Origin: Zhongshania sp.
Lineage (GTDB): Bacteria; Pseudomonadota; Gammaproteobacteria; Pseudomonadales; Spongiibacteraceae
Length of the DNA: 64,000 nt
Direction: 5' to 3'
Assembly (NCBI RefSeq): GCF_029212375.1
Contig: NZ_JARGNU010000012.1
Location: forward strand, 23,688-87,687
In this document: piece after piece, positions 9,245 through 17,399 of the stretch
Layout: every line of letters starts with the position of its first letter
How positions within the stretch are numbered: the first letter of the stretch is position 1
Made by a program: the position numbers and the translations under genes
Notes under the pieces: generated by a model
The model's database searches: none
Seen by the model: only the letters and a program-made list of their open reading frames with translations
What the model was told of the DNA's origin: nothing

Positions 9245-10645
9245 TTAAAACATAAGCTTAGACAGTATCTGCTCGCTCCAATCCCGTAGTTTTTGCCTGT
9301 CTTGCGCCGAACTTGTGGTATTTGGTAGTACTGCGTCGGTATGGATTCTGCGATCGAACCAGAGCTGGCCAGAAGGGGCGTGCTCTACTTCTGGTGCGGT
9401 GGCTAGCCAAACCATGGTGTCTGCTCCCATTCGGCTGTCGCGAAGATAACGGTGCATGGCCTTGTTGAAGGCAGGTAAAGATTTAGCAACGCCGGGTGTG
9501 GCTGCCCAGCCTGGGTGCATGGTATGAATGTTCGCGAGCTGGCCTTCGCTGTGCTGGCTCATTGTTAATAGTGCGCGCTTGGCGCGCGCATAGGCTTTAC
9601 TGCCATCGAAAGGGGGTTTGCAGTACTGGAGATCATCGAGTGCCAAACCCTGCAAATAAAGCCCGCCGGAGACCACATTAACCACTCTGCTATGTTGGGT
9701 GAAGCTCGGGCTTAGTGCCTTGGTAAGTAATAGCGGAGCAAGAAAATTTAGGGCTAAGCTGCGTTCAATGCCTTCCTCGGTGATTTGGCGCTCGGCAAAC
9801 AGTGCGCCAGCATTGTTAATTAACACGTCGATGCGGGGGTAATTTGCGCTAATTTGCTTGGCGGTGGTCGCGGTATTTTTAAGTTTAGATAAGTCTGTGT
9901 TGTAGATGTGAAGGGCGTTGCTGGTACAGCCGCTAAAGTCTTGAATGGTCTTGGCCGCTTGGTCTAGGCGGGCTTTATCTCTGCCAATGAGAATTAAGCT
10001 GGCGCCGAGGCGGGCGAGCTCGCAGGCCGCGCTAAGGCCTAGACCAGCCGTGGGACCGGTGATTGCAATCACTTTGCCATCTGCGCGTGTTGAGTGGGAT
10101 TTTCTGGCTTGGGTCAAATAGCCGCGACGACCGAAATTGAGCGCGGCGGGCAGTATAAGCCGGTCGGCAATGGCATCTTTAAAACCTAGCGCGGCGGGAG
10201 CCGCGGGGATTTCTAAGGCGTTCTGCAAGCCGCAAATGGCATTTTTACCGATACGTTTTAGCAGGGGGCTAATGAACCACGCAAAGGGCGATGGCAGCCA
10301 GTCGAGGTGGAGCTCGGCGCAATAGTGAATTTCGGTAGTGTACGGGTCTAAGGCTTTAAAGTTTAGGGTGTCTAGTGCTGAAAAATTACGCCCTACGCCG
10401 CGCAATACCAGTTGCCGCTGCTCGTCTATATCGATTTGGGTGTAGAGCATAACGGTGGATTGGCCGCTGGGCAGTTTTAGTACTAGTTGGTATTCACTAC
10501 CAATTTCTGCCGAGCCAGGGCTTAGCTTACGGGCGCGCAATACCGCCGGATCCCACTGTTCGATCGTGGCGAAGTCCCGCAAGTAGGCAAAGCAATCGGC
10601 GATAGGCCGCTTTACGGTAATGTGTTCTTCTAGGGTTTGAATCAT
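9245..10645 (-). CDS. Fusion: SRPBCC lipid-binding domain + short-chain dehydrogenase (DHRS12-like)
   Basis: The protein has 466 residues. Residues 1-145 form an SRPBCC/polyketide-cyclase-like hydrophobic pocket domain. Residues about 188-466 form an NAD(P)-dependent short-chain dehydrogenase with TGPTAGLG (196-203), NNAG (277-280), catalytic S326 and Y352xxxK356. The dehydrogenase part resembles DHRS12. A hydrophobic ligand held by the first domain could be the substrate of the second, but no substrate can be named. The gene is transcribed alone; the start is the ATG at 10645. Confidence 0.82.
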   Translation of the reverse strand: MIQTLEEHITVKRPIADCFAYLRDFATIEQWDPAVLRARKLSPGSAEIGSEYQLVLKLPSGQSTVMLYTQIDIDEQRQLVLRGVGRNFSALDTLNFKALDPYTTEIHYCAELHLDWLPSPFAWFISPLLKRIGKNAICGLQNALEIPAAPAALGFKDAIADRLILPAALNFGRRGYLTQARKSHSTRADGKVIAITGPTAGLGLSAACELARLGASLILIGRDKARLDQAAKTIQDFSGCTSNALHIYNTDLSKLKNTATTAKQISANYPRIDVLINNAGALFAERQITEEGIERSLALNFLAPLLLTKALSPSFTQHSRVVNVVSGGLYLQGLALDDLQYCKPPFDGSKAYARAKRALLTMSQHSEGQLANIHTMHPGWAATPGVAKSLPAFNKAMHRYLRDSRMGADTMVWLATAPEVEHAPSGQLWFDRRIHTDAVLPNTTSSAQDRQKLRDWSEQILSKLMF

Positions 10646-10792
10646 CGGGCCTGACCAGTGAGGTGTGCCTTAGCTTATACGCTGGCAACAACAACTCCGA
10701 TCAAGCCGTGCGGGGGTGGTAGATTAAGGTGGTCTAATGCAAAAGCGGGCTTGAGCTTTACCGGCCGCCGTCTTTGTGAGGTGGCTTACTTA

Positions 10793-10818
10793 CTAAAGTG
10801 CGCGGTTTGCCACTTTAG
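10793..10818. other. Hairpin downstream of the 38-aa membrane peptide gene
   Basis: CTAAAGTG (10793-10800) and CACTTTAG (10811-10818) form a perfect 8-bp stem, 20 bases past the stop codon of the small minus-strand gene at 10838. There is no T run on either side, so it is a weak terminator or RNA-stabilising hairpin at best. Confidence 0.4.
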
Positions 10819-10837
10819 CTAATGTGTGGGCAAGGGT

Positions 10838-10954
10838 TTAGCCCATATCGGGTATAAAAAGGATCAAAATGGCCATCGCGCCAAGCAGCAGCGCGAGGTG
10901 GATATTAAATCGATCGTTACTGGTGGTTATAGCGTCATCCTTGCTATTAAGCAT
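10838..10954 (-). CDS. Small single-span membrane protein, 38 aa
   Basis: This short frame starts with ATG at 10954 (MLNSKDDAITTSND...) and has AGGAG 8 bases upstream, an unusually good ribosome site. Residues 1-17 are polar. Residues about 19-34 are hydrophobic (LALLLGAMAILILFIP), and the stop follows after PDMG. It resembles the many small inner-membrane proteins of bacteria, but I recognise no family. It lies alone in a 550-bp gap between the SRPBCC-SDR gene and the TetR gene. Confidence 0.6.
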   Translation of the reverse strand: MLNSKDDAITTSNDRFNIHLALLLGAMAILILFIPDMG

Positions 10955-11048
10955 CGCCGTCTCTCCTGTTGAAGCGCCGCGTTTATAGTATCTGTAAGTA
11001 CGCAGGGGTGGTGCCAGTGATTATCTTGGTAGTAATTCTCTGTTGCTC

Positions 11049-11084
11049 AAAAGCGGCCGGTAGTGCGCTAGCGGCCGCTTTTAA
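11049..11084. terminator. Strong hairpin, probable bidirectional terminator
   Basis: AAAAGCGGCCG (11049-11059) pairs perfectly with CGGCCGCTTTT (11072-11082) over 11 bp, with a 12-base loop. It lies between the minus-strand small gene and the plus-strand TetR gene, upstream of both. It may end a transcript entering from either side, or regulate the TetR leader. Confidence 0.6.
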
Positions 11085-11197
11085 GGGCAAACCACGATGT
11101 GAAACTACGATATACTAGGTCGCGCCTATCTACGTAACGGGTGCTAAATGAGTTCTGCCCTTAGTGAGGGTATTTGAGTTATAGATGGAGATGCGAA

Positions 11198-11836
11198 TTG
11201 AAAAAGCAGGGTGTTAAACCGGTAAGTAGTAGCGAACCGAAAACCCGTGCCCGGAGAATGTCGCCGGAGTTGCGCCACGAGCAAATATTGCACTGTGGCA
11301 TTCAGATGTTTGCCGAGCGGGGATTGGCCAATGCTAATCACGCGGATATTTCCGCTGCAGTGGGGGTGTCTATTCCAACGGTATTTCATTATTTTCCGTC
11401 GATAGACATGCTACAAAGATCAGTGCTGACCGAAATCCACCGCTATTTTCTCGATCAAATGATTATTGTGCGTTTAGATAAAGCGGCACCGGCTTATGAA
11501 CGCATTGAAGATTTGCTGCTCGCCTTTCAGATTTTGATCGATGAGAACAGCCATTACGTGCGGATATGGCTGGAGTGGTCAGGTTTTACGCGGGGCTTTA
11601 TTTGGGATATGTACCTCGATTTTTATAAAGAAGCGGTATCCGGTCTGCGCAAACTGCTTTTGGAAGGTCGCCAAGATAACTCCATCTCGACAGAAATTAA
11701 TGCCAGTGACGCCGCGCGGGTTATTATGGGTATGGCGCACACCGTCGCCCATATGCGTTATTCCGGCAATTCTAAACGCACCGTGCAAAATACCGTGCAC
11801 TCGCTCGTTATGAGCTATTTGGCGCCGGAAGAATAA
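11198..11836 (+). CDS. TetR/AcrR-family transcriptional regulator
   Basis: The protein has 212 residues from the TTG at 11198, chosen because GGAG lies 8 bases upstream. The frame could also start at TTG 11174. The helix-turn-helix is NHADISAAVGVSIPTVFHYF, preceded by the typical ILHCGIQMFAERG helix; the rest is an all-helical ligand domain. The gene is on the same strand as the wax/TAG cluster 570 bases downstream and may control it, but no operator is seen. The ligand is unknown. Confidence 0.85.
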   Translation: MKKQGVKPVSSSEPKTRARRMSPELRHEQILHCGIQMFAERGLANANHADISAAVGVSIPTVFHYFPSIDMLQRSVLTEIHRYFLDQMIIVRLDKAAPAYERIEDLLLAFQILIDENSHYVRIWLEWSGFTRGFIWDMYLDFYKEAVSGLRKLLLEGRQDNSISTEINASDAARVIMGMAHTVAHMRYSGNSKRTVQNTVHSLVMSYLAPEE

Positions 11837-12407
11837 CGCCTTCGCCTCCCCTTATTCTGTTCGCGAACTGGACTGTGTGGCCCAATAGGCCTACCGAGAC
11901 CGCTTGCCTAGGGAATTATATTGACTTAATGGTCAATAGTTGATATCAAGATTCCTTGGGGCTCGGCAAATAAATGTGGCCGCGATCAGCAGCGAAGCCA
12001 TTGGGCTACCTAGCCCCATGTTTAGAGCTAGTGTGCAGGCGCGAACAGCGCTCAAGCTGGCGAAGGTTCGGCGCCAAGGATTGCCAAGTACACATTAGTT
12101 GGTCATCAGTTTGTGCTACAACATAAGATACAAAGCCTCTCGCGTTTTTGACATTATTGTTTGTGTATGTGCTCAAACTTACTTGGAATCGTGATTTACT
12201 GAATGCCAGACTTTGGCTTGGTGCAGAATACCTTGTTTTTCGACCCTATTTGCTAGGGGGTGAGCGCTGTACGCAGCTGAAAAGCTATTGGCAACCGAAT
12301 TTTTTAAATGTATCTGCTTGCGTATCAAGGGCTCTGCCGTGATAGCACTAATAAATGTAGAGTTATTCTTAATAGAGAGCGCCACGCCGGTGCATTGGAG
12401 TTAGTAA
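11837..12407. other. 570-bp gap without a recognised gene
   Basis: I see no protein with a ribosome site, no RNA gene and no clear terminator here. Two overlapping open frames (about 64-68 codons, one per strand) lack ribosome sites and look accidental. The stretch presumably holds the promoter of the lipid cluster at 12408, but I cannot place its -35/-10 boxes with confidence. Confidence 0.5.
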
Positions 12408-13880
12408 ATGGATGTATTTAATACCACCGACGCAATAGCGAAAATTAAGGCCGGACCACAGGGGCCAAGCATAGGCGCTTTTTTTGATTTTGACGGCACC
12501 TTGATTGACGGCTATTCGGTTGCTGAGTATTTCAAAGAGCGTATTCGCAATCGCACAATTAGTGTTAAAGAACTTGTTACTGGAGTGACGGCCCCATTTA
12601 AGGGAATTGCCAACGAGGCAGAGTTCACGCTGTTGTTTAAAGATTTAATCGCCGAGTGGGCAGGTAATAGCGAGGAAGAGGTTAGGGCGCTGTGGCAAAA
12701 ATTATTTATTGAACGCATTGCACGACACATGTTTCACGAAGCCTATAGTCTGGTGCAGGCTCATATGCGCGCAGGTCACACCGTGGCCATTGCCTCGTCG
12801 GCAACCCGCTACCAAATAGAACCCTTGGCGACCGAATACGGTATAGAGCATATTCTGGCCACCGAGCTAGAAATTAAGCGCGGCATTGTTAACGGCAAAC
12901 TACACGGCGAGCCGCTGTGGGGTAAAAACAAAGCGGCCGCGGTTCGCCGTTTTGCCAAAACACAAAAAATTAGCCTGAGCAAAAGTTACGGCTACGCCAA
13001 TGGCGATGAAGATATCGACTTCTTATCTACCGTTGGTTTAGCCACCGCAGTTAACCCCCAGAAAGAGCTGCTGCTCAAAGCGAGCGCCGAAGCTTGGCCG
13101 GTATTAACTTTCGATCCTCGCAAGCGCGCACCGTTTAAAGCGTTTGCCGGAACCGTGGGCGCGTATTCGGCAATGACCGCAACAATGCTAGCCGGCATGG
13201 CGTATAACCGCTTTTACAAAGAACCGCGCCGCGCAGCCGATATGGTTGGCACCATTGGCAGTGAGTTGGGCTTGGCACTGGCCGGTATAAAAGTGAATAT
13301 TCTCAATGAGCACAATCTGTGGCGGGTGCGTCCCGCAGTGTTTATTTTGAATCACCAGAGCAAACTCGATTTCTTTATTTTCTACAATATTATTCGCCGC
13401 GAACTTACCGGTGTTGTTAAAAAAGAAGCCGAAAATGTCCCGGTGATTGGTCCCTTTTTACGCATGGCTGAAATGTCCTTCCTTGATCGCAGCAACTCCA
13501 AAAAAGCGATTGATGCACTGCAACCCGCAGTAGACCGCCTGAAGCGCGGCTTGTCGGTGGCCATTGCGCCAGAGGGTACGCGCTCTTACACACCCAAGGT
13601 TGGGCGCTTCAAAAAAGGCGCTTTTCATATTGCGATGCAAGCGGGCGTGCCTATTGTGCCGGTGGTAATACGCAATGCTGGCGAATTAATGTGGCGCGAA
13701 GATGCAACGATGCGCGCTGGCACGGTGGATATTTGCGTGCTAGACCCAATCGATGTGAGCCAGTGGGACCCTGCAAATTTAGATGACAATATTGCCGCCG
13801 TGCGCCAATTGTTTGTAGATACCTTGGCAGATTGGCCTACCGAGACCAAAACAATGAACGACAGCAGCTTGGTAAATTAA
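12408..13880 (+). CDS. Fusion: HAD-IB phosphatase + 1-acylglycerol-3-phosphate acyltransferase (PlsC-like)
   Basis: The protein has 490 residues. The HAD-IB domain (about 22-225) carries DFDGT at 27-31, and GYANGDEDIDF near 195-205 provides the metal-binding acid pair. The PlsC-like acyltransferase domain (about 285-470) has the catalytic NHxxxxD box as NHQSKLD (315-321) and PEGTRS (388-393). A short hydrophobic segment lies around 250-265. Such fusions could convert lysophosphatidate to phosphatidate and then diacylglycerol, the substrate of the next gene. That coupling is inferred. It is 33 bases ahead of the WS/DGAT gene. Confidence 0.88.
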   Translation: MDVFNTTDAIAKIKAGPQGPSIGAFFDFDGTLIDGYSVAEYFKERIRNRTISVKELVTGVTAPFKGIANEAEFTLLFKDLIAEWAGNSEEEVRALWQKLFIERIARHMFHEAYSLVQAHMRAGHTVAIASSATRYQIEPLATEYGIEHILATELEIKRGIVNGKLHGEPLWGKNKAAAVRRFAKTQKISLSKSYGYANGDEDIDFLSTVGLATAVNPQKELLLKASAEAWPVLTFDPRKRAPFKAFAGTVGAYSAMTATMLAGMAYNRFYKEPRRAADMVGTIGSELGLALAGIKVNILNEHNLWRVRPAVFILNHQSKLDFFIFYNIIRRELTGVVKKEAENVPVIGPFLRMAEMSFLDRSNSKKAIDALQPAVDRLKRGLSVAIAPEGTRSYTPKVGRFKKGAFHIAMQAGVPIVPVVIRNAGELMWREDATMRAGTVDICVLDPIDVSQWDPANLDDNIAAVRQLFVDTLADWPTETKTMNDSSLVN

Positions 13881-13913
13881 GCGCAGCAAATAAACACAGA
13901 GCAGGATGTTCTT

Positions 13914-15473
13914 ATGCAAGAAGTGCAAAAGCCGGTCACGGCGGACGAAGTTCCGGCTGCCGCCCCAGACTCAAAACCAAAGCCAGCGCCAAAGCCGCGC
14001 AGAGTCGCTAAAGCGCGTGTAAATAAAGTTGCCGCTGTTAATGCAGCTCCCCAGCAAGCCGAGGCCTGCAGCCCTGAGCGCTTGCAGGTCTTGCGCAGTT
14101 GGGGCGGTGATAAAGTCATGTCTGCCGCCGAAGCCATTATGTGGCGTATGGAAGTGTTGCCAAAAACCCGCTCCACCGGCACCTCGGTGCATATGCTGGA
14201 CGGCTGCCCAGATTGGCAGCGCTTTTTAGATACCATGACCTGGATGGTGAGCTCGGTGCCGCGTTTGCGGCAAAAGGTGTTTGAAACCGGTATTCCCGGC
14301 CAGCTACCGTGCTGGGTAAACGACGATACCTTCAGCCTGCACTACCATGTGCGCCGCGTGTCGCTGCCAGCGCCTGGCGGTTATCGGGAGCTAATGGATT
14401 TTTTAGAAACCTTCGCCACCACGCCCTGCGATCGTAGCCGGCCACCATGGGAAGTCGTATTGATTGAAGGCTGTGCAGAACAGCGCAGCGCCTTTGCAAT
14501 GAAAATTCACCATAGCCTGACCGACGGCAGTGGCTTAATACAATTATTTAACAGTTTTCTGGCCCGCGACCCTAATGAGCATTTTCATGCAGACGCAAAA
14601 TGGCAGACCGCAGGCACACCTTGGTCGCGGAATTTTGCGGCGCGGGTAATTGGCGACGCCAAACATTTTTCTGGTGGCGTGTCGGCCTTGGGCCGGCAGA
14701 GTATGGCGTGGCTGCGCAGTGGTAATACCGAATTTTCGCGTATCGCCTTAAATTATAGCCGCTCTCTTATCGCCTTAACCCAGGCGCAAAGTGGCGGTGG
14801 TTCGCCGCTGTTTCGCAAGCGCAGCTTGGCAACTCGGTTTGAGTTACTAGACGTGCCCTTTGCGCCCTTAAAGGCCGCCGCTAAAGCTGCTGGCGTGTCG
14901 TTTAATGATGTTTATCTGGCAGGGATTATTGGCGGCTTTCGTCGTTACCACGAAGCCTACGATATGACACTCGAAGCAGTGCCATTGTCTTTTCCCGTAA
15001 GTGTGCGCAAGCCCGGTGACTCAGCGGGCGGCAACAAATTTAGCGGAGTAAGTTACCGCGCCCCAGTACACAGCGATTTGGCAGCCCAACTAAAAGAAGT
15101 GAGTGAGTTTGTTAGCCGAGTGCGCAAAGAGCCGGCAATCGACTTTTTTAACCAGATAATGCCAGGCCTATTGGCTATGCCAAGTTCCGTTGTGGCGGCG
15201 CTCATGTCATTGGTAACGAGTCGCATGGATGCCCAAGCCAGTAATATCCCCGGTATGCGCGACACCGCGTACTTGGCCGGCACCAAGGTTTTGGCGCACT
15301 ACGCTCTGCCACCACGGCCTGGCTGCGCGGTGATGTACGCCATGATTACGCACGGTGACAACGCCTGCATTGCTTTAAATATTGATCCGGCGGCCATCAT
15401 CGAGCCACAGCTCCTGCTTGATAGCGTCACTGCCGAATTTAACGACATTATTCGGCAGTACGCCGCAAATTAA
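13914..15473 (+). CDS. Wax ester synthase / diacylglycerol acyltransferase (WS/DGAT)
   Basis: The protein has 519 residues. The catalytic HHxxxDG motif is HHSLTDG at 199-205. It joins fatty acyl-CoA to fatty alcohols or diacylglycerol, giving wax esters or triacylglycerol stored as lipid bodies. Residues about 17-45 form a Pro/Lys/Ala-rich N-terminal tail outside the usual domain. It sits between the HAD-PlsC gene and a monoacylglycerol lipase gene with short gaps (33 and 10 bases), a coherent neutral-lipid operon. Confidence 0.93.
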   Translation: MQEVQKPVTADEVPAAAPDSKPKPAPKPRRVAKARVNKVAAVNAAPQQAEACSPERLQVLRSWGGDKVMSAAEAIMWRMEVLPKTRSTGTSVHMLDGCPDWQRFLDTMTWMVSSVPRLRQKVFETGIPGQLPCWVNDDTFSLHYHVRRVSLPAPGGYRELMDFLETFATTPCDRSRPPWEVVLIEGCAEQRSAFAMKIHHSLTDGSGLIQLFNSFLARDPNEHFHADAKWQTAGTPWSRNFAARVIGDAKHFSGGVSALGRQSMAWLRSGNTEFSRIALNYSRSLIALTQAQSGGGSPLFRKRSLATRFELLDVPFAPLKAAAKAAGVSFNDVYLAGIIGGFRRYHEAYDMTLEAVPLSFPVSVRKPGDSAGGNKFSGVSYRAPVHSDLAAQLKEVSEFVSRVRKEPAIDFFNQIMPGLLAMPSSVVAALMSLVTSRMDAQASNIPGMRDTAYLAGTKVLAHYALPPRPGCAVMYAMITHGDNACIALNIDPAAIIEPQLLLDSVTAEFNDIIRQYAAN

Positions 15474-15483
15474 GGGAGTAACT

Positions 15484-16323
15484 ATGAAGCAAAGTAATGG
15501 CAAGTTTAGCGGCTGCGACGGCGTTAAAATTTTCTGGCAGTGTTGGCACGCAGAAAATCCTGTGGCGGTCATGATTATTGCCCACGGCCTAGGCGAACAC
15601 GGTGGTCGTTACGCCGAATTGGCGAACGCGCTGGTGGCTAAAAATATCACCGTTTACGCAATCGACCATCGCGGCCACGGCCAGTCTTATGGCCATCGCG
15701 GCGCGATCAATCGCTTACAATATTGTATAGACGATTTAGATCAGCTGGTTGATAAAGTGACCGAAGAGCACAAACTGCCACTGCTGCTGTTTGGGCATAG
15801 CATGGGCGGCGCAATCTCGGTGGCCTACACCTTGCAGCACCAAGAAAAACTATCGGCATTACTATTGTCTGGTGCGGCCTTGTCGGTAGACGCCATCAAT
15901 ACGCCGATACAATTATTTTGTGGCATTGTGAGTACCTTTGTTCCCAACCTGCCGTCGTTTAGTGTTGCCCCCAACTTGGTGAGTCGCGACCCAGGCGTGG
16001 TTAAAGATTATTCAGACGACCCTTTAAACCTTACGTCGCGAGTTCCTTTAAAAACTATTTCTGAGCTGGTAAATAAAGTCACCAAATTACCGGCGCAATT
16101 TTCCAATATCAGTTTGCCAATATTTATAATGCACGGCAGCGACGATAAATTGGTGCCTGCCTCGTCCAGCGAAATATTGTTTGAGGGCGTAAGTTCAATA
16201 GACAAAGCCCTCAAGATTTACCCTGATTTCTATCACGAAATACTCAATGAACTGCCAGAAGATCGACAGCAAGTGGTCAGCGATATTGTCGCTTGGGTAG
16301 GCGAGCGCTATCCCGCAGCGTAA
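15484..16323 (+). CDS. Alpha/beta hydrolase, monoacylglycerol lipase-like
   Basis: The protein has 279 residues from the ATG at 15484 (GGGAG 6 bases upstream). The frame is open further up, but that part lies inside the WS/DGAT gene. The catalytic serine is S106 in GHSMGG (104-109), the oxyanion region is AHGLGEHGGRY, and the HGSDDKLVP loop and a C-terminal HEILNE stretch supply the Asp and His. It belongs to the serine aminopeptidase S33 / monoacylglycerol lipase group and probably recycles acylglycerols made by its operon partners. Confidence 0.9.
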   Translation: MKQSNGKFSGCDGVKIFWQCWHAENPVAVMIIAHGLGEHGGRYAELANALVAKNITVYAIDHRGHGQSYGHRGAINRLQYCIDDLDQLVDKVTEEHKLPLLLFGHSMGGAISVAYTLQHQEKLSALLLSGAALSVDAINTPIQLFCGIVSTFVPNLPSFSVAPNLVSRDPGVVKDYSDDPLNLTSRVPLKTISELVNKVTKLPAQFSNISLPIFIMHGSDDKLVPASSSEILFEGVSSIDKALKIYPDFYHEILNELPEDRQQVVSDIVAWVGERYPAA

Positions 16324-16436
16324 GTTGTAGCGACTCTAAAATGCATAGTGCGAGGCGACTCTCACTGTGCATTTTTTGTTTTTGGCACCCTGTAAATGTC
16401 ATTCCCCGATATACCGGTATTGTGAAGGCTACCTTT

Positions 16437-16521
16437 GTCATTCTGAATTTGATTCAGAATCCAGTACCACTGAAATGGCTCACGGTTACCCCACCAGATG
16501 CCGGATCAAGTCCGGCATGAC
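16437..16521. repeat. 85-bp two-hairpin intergenic repeat, full copy
   Basis: Hairpin TCATTCTGAA/TTCAGAATC at the left, a linker ending CCCCACCAG, then hairpin GATGCCGGA/TCCGGCATGAC at the right. The copy at 45453 has the same length and order, and that at 4624 is inverted. The right end supplies the ATG (16517) that opens the cupin gene. Confidence 0.85.
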
Positions 16522-16867
16522 TGCAATCAGTGCTATCAGCGGGAACAATGCCGAGCATTATAAGTGGGAGAATGGCTCCGATGGTTGGTACTTATTGAAC
16601 TCTGACTTATTGAGTGTAATTCAGGAGAGAGTTCCACTTAGAGAATCAGAGTGTCGTCACTTTCACAATAATTCTCAGCAATTCTTCTATGTGCTGTCTG
16701 GCACTGCTCAAATTGAAATATCAGGCATTACCTACAACGTTGGTAGGGGCCATGGAATTCATATTGCTGCAAAAGAAGCGCATCAGTTAAAAAATAGTGG
16801 CAGTGTTGATCTAGAGTTCTTATTCGTCTCAGAGCCAATGAGTCACGGCGATAGAGTAAATACTTAA
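16517..16867 (+). CDS. Small cupin-domain protein
   Basis: A single cupin barrel of 116 residues. Metal ligands are visible in CRHFHNNSQQFFYVLSG (HxH plus downstream E/Q) and in the second motif near KEAHQL. The body matches cupins that begin close to NAEHYKWENGSDGW. The only in-frame start is ATG 16517, which lies inside the right hairpin of the 85-bp repeat and has no ribosome site. The natural start region therefore seems to have been replaced by the repeat, and the gene may be poorly translated. The function of the family is unknown. Confidence 0.7.
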   Translation: MTAISAISGNNAEHYKWENGSDGWYLLNSDLLSVIQERVPLRESECRHFHNNSQQFFYVLSGTAQIEISGITYNVGRGHGIHIAAKEAHQLKNSGSVDLEFLFVSEPMSHGDRVNT

Positions 16868-16944
16868 TAATTACAAACAAGGGGGGATTCTCTGCGCTTC
16901 GCGGTCCTAATTTCCCCAGTTGTAAGAGTTTGAAGGTAAATCAT

Positions 16945-17220
16945 ATGAAACATCTTCCGGAAAATGTAGTGGCTTATAAAAGAACTTCTGAATTCAATGA
17001 AGACACCATTCCTAGCGGCTTGCTCAATGATCACAGCACTAAAGAGTCTGTCTGGGGCAAGATTGTGGTTCTTGATGGCAAGTTGCAATACACCATAAAT
17101 GAGCCTGAGAGTGAAGTTGTTGTTCTTGATGAAAATATATTTGGTGTGGTTGAGCCGAAAGTACTCCACTCAGTTAAGCCTCTAGGCAAGGTAAGATTCT
17201 ACGTCGAATTTTGCAAGTAG
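16945..17220 (+). CDS. DUF1971 domain protein (TehB N-terminal-like small cupin)
   Basis: The protein has 91 residues from ATG 16945, with GAAGG 8 bases upstream. LPENVVAYKRTSEFNEDTIP, the AHST-like NDHSTKESVWGKI stretch and the end GKVRFYVEFCK are the signature of the DUF1971 family. That fold is found alone and as the N-terminal part of some tellurite-resistance TehB proteins. It may bind a metal or small acid. It follows the cupin gene by 77 bases; both are small beta-barrel proteins and could be cotranscribed. Confidence 0.8.
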   Translation: MKHLPENVVAYKRTSEFNEDTIPSGLLNDHSTKESVWGKIVVLDGKLQYTINEPESEVVVLDENIFGVVEPKVLHSVKPLGKVRFYVEFCK

Positions 17221-17331
17221 GGCACTTTTTAACGAGCGCTATGCATATTGTTCGCTGCAATAATTGGACTTTCTCCAAGAGGTTTGTTCTGAACTTTTTG
17301 GGAATGTAAGCAAGTCTTGAGTGTGCAAAAA

Positions 17332-17363
17332 AAGAACCTAAAACAGTTACGGTTTTAGGTTCT
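17332..17363 (-). terminator. Intrinsic terminator after the epoxide hydrolase gene
   Basis: AGAACCTAAAAC (17333-17344) pairs perfectly with GTTTTAGGTTCT (17352-17363). On the minus strand a run of seven T follows. It lies 37 bases past the stop of the gene ending at 17400. Confidence 0.88.
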
Positions 17364-17399
17364 GAAAGGGGCTTTAGATTAACGCGAAGCCGCTATAAT

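Noticed and set aside
9065-9289. 74-codon frame between FKBP and SRPBCC-SDR genes
   Set aside because: No ribosome site; it overlaps a decayed repeat and the end of the next gene on the other strand.
16367-16516. Upstream extension of the cupin reading frame
   Set aside because: These 50 codons translate the 85-bp repeat and its flank and match nothing in the cupin family.
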